Origin: CAZNER01 sp964572065
Lineage (GTDB): Bacteria; Patescibacteriota; Dojkabacteria; JAHIVN01
Direction of reading: 5' to 3'
Length of the DNA stretch: 12,397 nucleotides
Assembly: GCA_964572065.1 (NCBI GenBank)
Contig: CAZNER010000057.1
Coordinates: forward strand, 1-12,397
The position numbers and the translations under genes were made by a program. The notes beneath the pieces are model-generated. The model did not search any database and had not been told where the DNA came from. It saw only the letters and a program-made list of their open reading frames with translations. Shown in pieces: positions 1 through 5,870 of this stretch (the stretch's first letter is position 1; each line of letters begins with the position of its first letter).

Positions 1-20
1 ATAATAAATAATGCGTTCAT
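1..20 (-). CDS. start of an unidentified gene, cut by window edge
   Basis: Only the first six codons (Met-Asn-Ala-Leu-Phe-Ile) are visible before the window ends. The start is supported by an ATGA overlap with the stop codon of the upstream 63-residue membrane protein and by a strong ribosome-binding site, GGGGAGG, centred about 10 bases upstream at roughly 27-34 on the minus strand. It belongs to the same tightly coupled cluster as the FkbM methyltransferase. Nothing can be said about function. Confidence 0.6.
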
Positions 21-208
21 GAATAAACCTCCCCGTAAATTTTAAAAAATAATATATCTAATATTTTAATCATTGTATAAATACCTCCTACAATTATGGC
101 AATAATAATAAGTGATATTAATATGCCAATCAGAATGTAGAAAAAAGTAGCTGCAACAGAAACTAATTGCGGGCCATAGTGTCTTAGGAATAACCTAAAT
201 TCTTTCAC
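17..208 (-). CDS. small membrane protein, 63 aa, unknown function
   Basis: A 63-residue protein with a short basic N-terminus (MKEFRLFLRHYG) followed by an almost uninterrupted hydrophobic stretch at about residues 14-46, long enough for one long or two closely spaced membrane helices, and a short tail with Lys, Glu and Tyr. It starts with GTG; the start overlaps the stop of the FkbM gene (GTGA), and a GGAG lies 9 bases upstream. The 4-base overlaps on both sides imply translational coupling. Its size and topology would fit a holin, but also many other small phage membrane proteins, and no endolysin is in view, so I do not assign a function. Confidence 0.7.
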   Translation of the reverse strand: MKEFRLFLRHYGPQLVSVAATFFYILIGILISLIIIAIIVGGIYTMIKILDILFFKIYGEVYS

Positions 209-849
209 TTTCTCTTAGCTCCGTATAAAGTTGCTTGTGCTGGTATATGCCAGACGTCAAAACCATAATCTCTTAATGTTGTAGTTATTTGTGATGGATT
301 TCTACCTGCCCATGCATGAAGTTCTACAACCATAGAACCTATTTTATCTGCAACTGCTTCAAAACCTTTACTATTTATTACATCAAATTCAGATCCTTCA
401 ATATCTAATTTCATAAAATCAACATAGTTAGTTTTAGTTAAAAGCATTAAGTCAGTCATGGTCATTGTTGTTACCTCTTCAGGTTTAGAACCATCACTGA
501 CTGCTTTTTGTAACGAGTACATGGTCTTATTTTGATTATGATAAAAAGTCTTTTTTTCACTTCTAGATGATAAAGCGGCATTAACTATTCCTACCTTGTC
601 ATCCATCTTATTGTATTCGAGCATGTGCTTTATAACTTCTACATGCTCTTTTGATGGTTCCATACAGATAATCTTTTTTGCATGAGGGTATGCGTAATGA
701 CTAAATAGTCCGATGTTTCCGCCGATATCAAATATAGTTAAATCTTTTTTACCTTTTAAGAATGGTTCGTAAATTCTTTCAATATACAGTTCTTGGAATA
801 TGTGAGGTATAAATGAGTTATTAAATTCTTTAAAAAATATTCCTTGCAT
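205..849 (-). CDS. FkbM-family SAM-dependent methyltransferase
   Basis: A 214-residue class I methyltransferase of the FkbM type. The SAM-binding motif I is IFDIGGNIGLFS at residues 39-50, the acidic residue after strand 2 is Glu64 in CMEPS, and the FkbM signature KLDIEGSEFDVI lies at residues 147-158, near the family's usual position. A helical N-terminal segment of about 35 residues precedes the Rossmann core. FkbM proteins of known function methylate hydroxyls on small molecules or sugars, so the phage enzyme may modify a glycan on the virion or host; this is inference. It lies at the downstream end of the capsid operon and has its own structured leader (858-920). The nearest purine-rich site, GGGAG, is about 12 bases from the ATG and lies inside a hairpin. 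The gene is followed, with GTGA overlap, by a small membrane protein. Confidence 0.88.
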   Translation of the reverse strand: MQGIFFKEFNNSFIPHIFQELYIERIYEPFLKGKKDLTIFDIGGNIGLFSHYAYPHAKKIICMEPSKEHVEVIKHMLEYNKMDDKVGIVNAALSSRSEKKTFYHNQNKTMYSLQKAVSDGSKPEEVTTMTMTDLMLLTKTNYVDFMKLDIEGSEFDVINSKGFEAVADKIGSMVVELHAWAGRNPSQITTTLRDYGFDVWHIPAQATLYGAKRK

Positions 850-900
850 AAAAACAAAAAGCTCCCTATCTATCTACCAGGAAAATAGAAAAGGAGCTTT
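850..900 (-). terminator. intrinsic-terminator-like hairpin with T-tract
   Basis: On the minus strand AAAGCTCC (900-893) pairs with GGAGCTTT (865-858) and is followed directly by TTTTTGTTTTT to the base before the FkbM start codon. The stem with its T-run has the form of a Rho-independent terminator, but the loop is long (27 bases) and the site lies directly before a start codon, so it may be an attenuator or a cover for the ribosome-binding site rather than a simple operon end. Confidence 0.45.
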
Positions 901-920
901 CTGTCTTCCTGGCTAGACAG
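858..920 (-). promoter_or_regulatory. structured RNA leader of the FkbM gene, possible switch
   Basis: Read on the minus strand, the 5' leader offers two competing folds. Fold 1: a 6-bp hairpin (CTGTCT 920-915 with AGACAG 906-901), then an 8-bp stem (AAAGCTCC 900-893 with GGAGCTTT 865-858). Fold 2: a 14-bp stem, 920-914 plus 912-906 paired with 883-870, with one bulged G (913) and one G-U pair. Fold 2 uses up the first hairpin and encloses the 5' strand of the 8-bp stem in its loop. The loops of fold 1 also contain complementary CCAGGA and TCCTGG, so a kissing or pseudoknot form is possible. The GGGAG next to the start codon is in the 8-bp stem. I do not recognise a known riboswitch consensus. 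Confidence 0.5.
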
Positions 921-959
921 AATTAGTTCTAAATTAATGTGTTTAATTTATCACAAATC

Positions 960-1625
960 TTACCACTTTGCCATGTTATCTTGTCCTGAATTGTCATAAG
1001 TTGGTCTAAACCAAACTTGATAACGGTCAGAAGCTGTAACATTTTCAGTACCAGCAAACCCATGTTCTGTTGTATCTACATAAGCTGCAATAGTACCTCC
1101 ATTTATAGCAGTTGCAACAGTTCCATTAATCCAAGTAATTGATTTAACATCACTTGCTGCACCTATTTTAGCTGGTAATCCAAATACTACTGAAGTACCT
1201 GTAGTATCAACACCTAGTGTAGGTGTACCGTTACCAATAGCACCGGAATCAAATGTAAATGTACCTGAAGTAACTTCAGCAAATACCTTTGATCCTCCTA
1301 CTGTACCGCCATTAGCTGCAGTACCGATTGTTATGGTATCTGTGATTTCTTCACCGAATTGTGAGTAACCATTAACAACCCATACACCACCCATATCAGA
1401 AGATCCTGCCACAGCTCCTGCTAAGTTTCTAGGATAATCTGCTAGTTTGTTTGTAACAACAAGTGCTACAGCTTGATCTGCTGTTCCTGCTGCTGCTGTT
1501 CCAAACCAAGAAGATGATGTTGATGGATTAGATACGCTGTAAACTTCGTATCTGTCCATTTCATTTGGTGATACTCTGTATCCTCCAAATGCAAATTCTG
1601 GAAATCTATCTTTTAGTCCTGACAT
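960..1625 (-). CDS. beta-rich virion structural protein, candidate decoration or head protein
   Basis: A 221-residue protein rich in Gly, Thr, Ala, Ser and Val with alternating short hydrophobic strands, no transmembrane segment and no cysteines, as in phage structural proteins. I do not recognise a named family. Visible landmarks are an N-terminal RFPEFAFGGYRVSPNEMDRYEVY segment at about residues 7-29 and a C-terminal DRYQVWFRPTYDNSGQDN segment. It lies two genes downstream of the major capsid protein, where decoration, head-completion or first tail genes are common. Its ribosome-binding site, AAGGAGGTGA ending 7 bases before the ATG, is one of the best in the window and suggests high expression, as expected for a virion protein. 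The exact role is inference. Confidence 0.72.
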   Translation of the reverse strand: MSGLKDRFPEFAFGGYRVSPNEMDRYEVYSVSNPSTSSSWFGTAAAGTADQAVALVVTNKLADYPRNLAGAVAGSSDMGGVWVVNGYSQFGEEITDTITIGTAANGGTVGGSKVFAEVTSGTFTFDSGAIGNGTPTLGVDTTGTSVVFGLPAKIGAASDVKSITWINGTVATAINGGTIAAYVDTTEHGFAGTENVTASDRYQVWFRPTYDNSGQDNMAKW

Positions 1626-1641
1626 TTATTGCTCACCTCCT

Positions 1642-1959
1642 TTATTTAATAATTTTACTAAGCATTGAATCATTTTGTAATTCTTTAATTACTTCTCTTC
1701 CTCTTAATCTTGCAAGTTCTTTTTTTCCAAAATACTTCTCTATAGATGTAGATTTACCACTATTTAGATGATTAAAATAATCTGCAACAGCAGATGCTCT
1801 CTCTTTTAATGCTTCGTTAAACATTCTGTACTTTGCAGCTCTTTTAGCTTCGTACTCTTTTATAGTTTTGTTAATAATGTAAGCGTTCCTAGCAGGACTA
1901 AAGTCCTTAGGACTATCCACATAATATTTTTGATAATCTCTTTTTGTATTTTCATTCAT
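1642..1959 (-). CDS. hypothetical protein, 105 aa, charged and helical
   Basis: A basic, mostly helical 105-residue protein of unrecognised family. An N-terminal segment rich in Tyr, Lys and Asp (about residues 1-22) is followed by a long Lys/Glu/Ala/Arg-rich helical stretch (about residues 28-62) and a second charged helix (about 73-96). It has no cysteine, signal or membrane segment. It sits between the major capsid protein and the 221-residue structural candidate, so a head-assembly role is plausible but unsupported by motifs. The upstream site is weak (AAAGAG close to the ATG), and an inverted repeat separates it from the capsid gene. Confidence 0.68.
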   Translation of the reverse strand: MNENTKRDYQKYYVDSPKDFSPARNAYIINKTIKEYEAKRAAKYRMFNEALKERASAVADYFNHLNSGKSTSIEKYFGKKELARLRGREVIKELQNDSMLSKIIK

Positions 1960-1976
1960 AACTCTTTTTTTAAAGC

Positions 1977-2025
1977 GGTTGGTTTGTTTTTTTTGTCCTT
2001 AAAAACAGTAATCGCCAAACCAACC
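1977..2025 (-). terminator. 10-bp inverted repeat after the major capsid gene
   Basis: GGTTGGTTTG (2025-2016 on the minus strand) pairs perfectly with CAAACCAACC (1986-1977), with a 29-base loop. It starts about 10 bases after the capsid stop codon. A T-run precedes the stem and no T-run follows it in the minus direction, so it is not a standard intrinsic terminator; it may damp read-through or protect the capsid mRNA 3' end. The call as terminator is provisional. Confidence 0.4.
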
Positions 2026-2035
2026 AAAAACCCGA

Positions 2036-3292
2036 TTAATCTGTTTTTTGATATAGGACTCCGTTTGCAGCTGGAGCTACGCAGAGAAGATTCATAAACC
2101 ATGCCATAGTAGCTTGGTATGTTATTGCGTCTCTTCTTCTAACTAAAGCACCACTTTGAGGATCATCTAACCAGTCCATGTCTGAGACTTGGGCGATTGT
2201 CCATGTATCTAAGTTTAGAACTAATACTGCACCATCTGGTACATCATAATCTAAAAATACACCAACTCTTCCTGCACCTGCAGCGAACTCTAGACCTGTC
2301 CATCCACTGATTAACTCAGTTTCGTTAACAGTTCTTCTTAATGAGGTTAATATGTCTCCATATTTCTTATATAAAGTCTTATTAGCTAAGATTACATAAG
2401 TATCACCCATTTGAGAGTATTCTCTTGCAGCTAAGTATACGTCTTCCATAGCACTTAATGTTAATGCTTCAGAAGTTACGTTTCTTTGTGCTGTCCAGTC
2501 TTCTTGACTTGATCTAGTTATGCCGGCGTAAGAGGATTGAGTTCCTAAAGCAGCTTTTATACCAGTGATAAAAGATGTTCCTGCTCCTTGTCCACTACCG
2601 TCTACTCTGTAGATTGTATCGTTTGCTGCTATAGCTGGTGCGCCAGTTACAACAACAGTACCGATTGTTCCACTTGCGTCAGTAGTTACAGAAGTTACAG
2701 TACCAAGGTCAGCACCTGCAGTACCGATTCCGATTACTTGTCCAGGTCTTATAAACTTGGTTGCTCTAATATCTCCATTTACTACACCGTAGTTATCGGT
2801 GGATCTACCATCATCTAAATTAGAATCAGGATTGATTACAGTAAATGTTCCTGTTGAAACAGATCCGGAGACTTGTCCAACAGCTCCTATACCATCACCC
2901 ATAAGTTGCTGGTTGACATCTTTTGCAAAATCGTTTGCTAAAGTTTGAGCCTGAAAGGTCAGTTGGTTTTCCACTGCACCTTTGGAGGTTTTGGTTGCAT
3001 CGATTACTAGTTTACTAATGTCGAAAGTACCAGTTAAGATTTTAACTCCAATAGATGCTTGTGATATACCTGCACTTCCAGTTATCAAAGTATTACCATC
3101 ATTAGCTAAGTTTGTTATACCACCATGTCTAGAAGATCTTACAGGAGCATAAAAATTGTCGTTCATGAAAGTAACACTAGCATTTCTTTTAACCTTATCT
3201 AATAAGATAGTGTTTTTATCGAAGTTGTCTTGAATGAAAGGTCTTATTACCTTTGTTAAGGCATTACTAACATCAGAGATTGTTATTGACAT
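2036..3292 (-). CDS. major capsid protein, HK97-like
   Basis: A 418-residue protein directly downstream of a scaffold-like gene and portal, in the usual head-gene order. The N-terminal arm (SITISDVSNALTKVIRPF...) leads into a mixed alpha/beta body. The second half carries features familiar from phage capsid proteins: an Ala/Leu-rich helix with DVYLAAREYSQMGDTYVILANKTL split across about residues 290-315, then GRVGVFLDYDVPDG and a C-terminal segment DDPQSGALVRRRDAITYQA that resembles the P-domain/A-domain end of HK97-fold proteins. A Gly/Thr/Val-rich insertion at about residues 135-240 may be a surface domain. The ATG is preceded by TAGGTGA, spaced about 7 bases. The HK97 assignment rests on context and general resemblance rather than a diagnostic motif. 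Confidence 0.85.
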   Translation of the reverse strand: MSITISDVSNALTKVIRPFIQDNFDKNTILLDKVKRNASVTFMNDNFYAPVRSSRHGGITNLANDGNTLITGSAGISQASIGVKILTGTFDISKLVIDATKTSKGAVENQLTFQAQTLANDFAKDVNQQLMGDGIGAVGQVSGSVSTGTFTVINPDSNLDDGRSTDNYGVVNGDIRATKFIRPGQVIGIGTAGADLGTVTSVTTDASGTIGTVVVTGAPAIAANDTIYRVDGSGQGAGTSFITGIKAALGTQSSYAGITRSSQEDWTAQRNVTSEALTLSAMEDVYLAAREYSQMGDTYVILANKTLYKKYGDILTSLRRTVNETELISGWTGLEFAAGAGRVGVFLDYDVPDGAVLVLNLDTWTIAQVSDMDWLDDPQSGALVRRRDAITYQATMAWFMNLLCVAPAANGVLYQKTD

Positions 3293-3339
3293 TAATTTTC
3301 ACCTACTTTCCATTGTCTAAACTTACTACTATGTATCAA

Positions 3340-4062
3340 TTATAATCTACCTTGCAATGCTTGTCTTATAGAATCTGACAAGTTATCTCTTGTTGTTCTT
3401 GTTTCTCTTGGAGCTTTGTCTGATAATGTTGAATTTTCTTCAGTGTATAGTCCAGGTTTCTTTGCTTTACCTAATTCTTTTGATTTCCAAGCTGTTAACT
3501 CATCATCATATTTGATTTTATAAGCAATTTTATAATCTTGAATACCGGTTTCGTTCATGTATTCTAAGATTTCATCTATATCAAATTTAGGTCTGCCATC
3601 AGAACCATCATATTCTTTAGAATATTTGTTCATGCCATCTAATAGTTTTTCGGCTTGTCTTACTTGATTGTATTCTTGATTAAATCTATCTTTAGTGATT
3701 AAACCTAATTCCTCAATGTCTTCTTTAGTTAATAAACCTATTTTTTTAGCAGCTTCTTTAGCAAGTCTAACTTGCTCATCATCTTGGTAAGCTGGTTGCT
3801 GAGGTTTTGTTTCAAATTCTTTAAATTTATTCTCATATTCTTGAATCCTTTGCTCGTATTCTTTGAGTTTTTGAGATTTTTTAGTAAATTCAGGATATAC
3901 TCTGTCAATTTTAGTATCGTATTTTTCTTCAGCTTCTTTTGCAAGTTTACCGAAGTTAACAAGTTCCTCTAATTGTTCTTGTGTATATTCTTCCTCTCCA
4001 AATTTATAATTTTGTACTACTTCTTCTTGTTCCTGGTCATTATTTTTTTCAAATAGTGCCAT
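3340..4062 (-). CDS. capsid scaffold protein
   Basis: A 240-residue highly charged protein, rich in Glu, Lys, Gln and Tyr, with predicted coiled-coil helices at about residues 30-85 and 95-145 and no cysteine. This composition, together with its place immediately before the major capsid gene, is typical of phage scaffolds, which organise capsid protein into the prohead and then leave. The C-terminal region is basic (Arg-rich, ending in DSIRQALQGRL), as in scaffolds that bind capsid protein through a basic C-terminal helix. I place the start at 4062 (MALFEKNN) because AGGAAAGG lies at proper distance there; an ATG six codons upstream at 4080 has its GGGAG directly abutting the start codon and is less likely. 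Confidence 0.8.
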   Translation of the reverse strand: MALFEKNNDQEQEEVVQNYKFGEEEYTQEQLEELVNFGKLAKEAEEKYDTKIDRVYPEFTKKSQKLKEYEQRIQEYENKFKEFETKPQQPAYQDDEQVRLAKEAAKKIGLLTKEDIEELGLITKDRFNQEYNQVRQAEKLLDGMNKYSKEYDGSDGRPKFDIDEILEYMNETGIQDYKIAYKIKYDDELTAWKSKELGKAKKPGLYTEENSTLSDKAPRETRTTRDNLSDSIRQALQGRL

Positions 4063-4137
4063 ATATACCTTTCCTGACATCTCCCATAATTAGGAATGTT
4101 CAATGAGGATTAACACCTCGAAACTTATACTGCTAAT

Positions 4138-4167
4138 ATATTAAAGGGTAATAGAGTTGCTAGTCAA
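4138..4167 (-). promoter_or_regulatory. candidate sigma70-type promoter before the scaffold gene
   Basis: On the minus strand TTGACT (4167-4162) is followed after an 18-base spacer by TAATAT (4143-4138). The -35 element matches consensus at five of six positions; the -10 element is weaker. It sits in the 109-base gap between the 431-residue surface protein and the scaffold, where a separate promoter for the scaffold and capsid genes would make sense. In AT-rich DNA such matches can arise by chance. Confidence 0.35.
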
Positions 4168-4171
4168 ATTA

Positions 4172-5467
4172 TTAAAACTCTTCTAACCAATTAAATGCAA
4201 ATCTGACAGTTACATTAGTGTTACCTGCAACGTTTTGTGCTGTTATTGTAATTGTTTCGTTTTCTAAAAGGTATAAACCTATATCTGATAATGTAACTGT
4301 ATCAGAACCTCCTATATCTGCTGCAGATGCTGCAACAGATGAGCTATAACCTACATAATCTACAAATACTAGTTTACCACTACTAGAATAACTAACATTA
4401 GTTGCATATTGTATTGTTGAATTATTTGCGTCTACGTCTGTATAACTTGGAGTACCTGTAATTGTTGCATTCTTTATAAACTTTATTTCAACAGTGCCTG
4501 TTCCTGATGCTGGAGCGTCTATAAATAGTTTAAGTTTAATCAGTTGTGCTTTGTTTTTATTTGGTAATGTTTTATAAGTTCCTTTGTTATTAAAATGTAT
4601 TGCAGTAGCTACGTTTGTACTTGATAAAGTAGTTGATCCAGAAAATGCAAAATATCTTTTGTTATTTATATCTCCACCAATTAATCCTGCATTAGCACTA
4701 CCCGTTTTAACAGTCATTCCGTTTTGTGCTTCAAATCTTATAGGAAATGTGGGATTTTTAACTGTTGTTGTGTTTATTTGTCCTTCGGTTTCTATTACAT
4801 GTAATGTTTTCCAACCATTTTTTCTTATTTGAAAAGCTATATTAGCAACTCCAAGATAGCCAAATATTATTCTAAATAAATTAAGATTTGACCAATCTAT
4901 CTCTGTAAGGTTTGTATCTCCATTCCAACTATCTTGTGATACAAGTCCTGTCTGTACTCCGCCGTACATCCTACCAACACTAGCTGTACCGTTGCTTACC
5001 TTTACAAAAAATCCATCATTGTCATCAAATGCTCCTGCATATCCTGTACCTGTGCCATCAAATGATGAAGTAAAGTCAGCATAAGCAGTATGTCCTGATT
5101 TGTACATTAAGTTGTTTCTAGATTCTGCAATAGCAGTACCAAGAGTAGGGGAGTTAACTGATAATAAAGAATTGCTAACAGATATTGTTCCATCTCCGGA
5201 TACATCTTTAGGTTTCATATCAAAAGTTGTGTTGTAGTAAGGATACTTAAAGTTAAGTGTTACATGGTCTTGTTTAGTTCCTGTAAGCATTTCTCCAAAT
5301 GGACCTACAGTAACGCTAGCTTGTCCAGATACATCTGATACATTTGTACTAAATTGTCCATTGTTATTAACTAGAACTCTTCTAACTTCAGCATCGTTTG
5401 ATGTTCCGGAATGTCCAGTCATTGCTGGAAATCTGTTTTGGTCTTGTATTGCGTATTGATCTGCCAT
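4172..5467 (-). CDS. virion surface or fibre-like protein, beta-rich, 431 aa
   Basis: A 431-residue protein dominated by Thr, Ser, Asn and Gly with many short beta strands, no cysteines and no membrane segment. Residues about 60-270 carry a pattern I associate with surface proteins of aquatic viruses: aromatic KYPYYNT, then DGFFVKVSNG, a conserved SW at 180-181, IDWSNLNLFRIIFGYLGVANIAF at about 190-212, and NPTFPIRFEAQNG at 238-250. The C-terminal part (about 275-431) is a second beta domain ending in FNWLEEF. I do not know a formal family name. The gene lies between portal and scaffold, so a head-fibre, capsid-surface or adsorption role is possible. Start and upstream stop overlap as TAATG; there is no clear ribosome-binding site, which suggests translational coupling to the 89-residue gene. 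Confidence 0.7.
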   Translation of the reverse strand: MADQYAIQDQNRFPAMTGHSGTSNDAEVRRVLVNNNGQFSTNVSDVSGQASVTVGPFGEMLTGTKQDHVTLNFKYPYYNTTFDMKPKDVSGDGTISVSNSLLSVNSPTLGTAIAESRNNLMYKSGHTAYADFTSSFDGTGTGYAGAFDDNDGFFVKVSNGTASVGRMYGGVQTGLVSQDSWNGDTNLTEIDWSNLNLFRIIFGYLGVANIAFQIRKNGWKTLHVIETEGQINTTTVKNPTFPIRFEAQNGMTVKTGSANAGLIGGDINNKRYFAFSGSTTLSSTNVATAIHFNNKGTYKTLPNKNKAQLIKLKLFIDAPASGTGTVEIKFIKNATITGTPSYTDVDANNSTIQYATNVSYSSSGKLVFVDYVGYSSSVAASAADIGGSDTVTLSDIGLYLLENETITITAQNVAGNTNVTVRFAFNWLEEF

Positions 5468-5736
5468 TATTTAGGTATTTTAATTTTTACTTTAACCTTT
5501 TGTTGTCCTGGATTATATTCCATGTCATTTTCTGACTCTGCCATCTCTTCCATAATGTCTTTTTTTCTTATATAAACAATACACTTACCAAAATCACTAT
5601 TTGTTATCTTTTCTACCTCATAACCGGACATTGAAAAGAATTCATCTAGCTTTGCCTCAAATTCATACATATACTGAAAAGATTCAGCTGGATCAAATAT
5701 AAAAGCGTATTCTTTATACATCATGTTTTTAGACAT
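5467..5736 (-). CDS. hypothetical protein, 89 aa
   Basis: An 89-residue protein of unrecognised family. It has an aromatic N-terminal half (YKEYAFIFDPAESFQYMYEFEAKL), a short strand CIVYIRKKDI, an acidic stretch (EEMAESENDMEYN) and a Lys-rich tail KVKVKIKIPK. The start overlaps the stop of the upstream 44-residue gene as TAATG and has a good site, AAAGAAAGG, about 7 bases before the ATG. It is translationally coupled on both sides in the head operon; the function is unknown. Confidence 0.7.
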   Translation of the reverse strand: MSKNMMYKEYAFIFDPAESFQYMYEFEAKLDEFFSMSGYEVEKITNSDFGKCIVYIRKKDIMEEMAESENDMEYNPGQQKVKVKIKIPK

Positions 5737-5870
5737 TATTTACCTTTCTTTGCTTTTCTTCTCATTTCTAAAGCAATAGCTATAGCTTGTTTTTGAGGTT
5801 TACCCTCTTTTCTAAGCATAGATATATTTTTTGATACTGTTTTATTTGAGTATCCTTTTTTCATCGGCAT
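5736..5870 (-). CDS. small basic protein, 44 aa, phage-conserved type
   Basis: A 44-residue reading frame fits the portal-to-89-residue gap exactly: its ATG overlaps the portal stop (TAATG) and its stop overlaps the next ATG (TAATG). The start has a near-perfect ribosome-binding site, AAGGAGG, 6 bases upstream. It begins MPMKKGYSNKTVSKNISMLR and continues with EGKPQKQAIAIALEMRRKA and a Lys-rich end. The pattern of KGYS, a central NI-x(2)-L helix and a KQAIAIAL helix resembles short basic proteins that I recall from many phages near head genes; function is unknown. A small helical, nucleic-acid-binding or head-associated protein is conceivable from charge alone. Confidence 0.8.
   Translation of the reverse strand: MPMKKGYSNKTVSKNISMLRKEGKPQKQAIAIALEMRRKAKKGK

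Noticed and set aside
858..920. Assignment of the FkbM leader to a known riboswitch class (preQ1, SAM-II, SAM-V, glutamine)
   Set aside because: The stems and loops do not match the consensus of any of these classes as I remember them; I report the structure without a class name.
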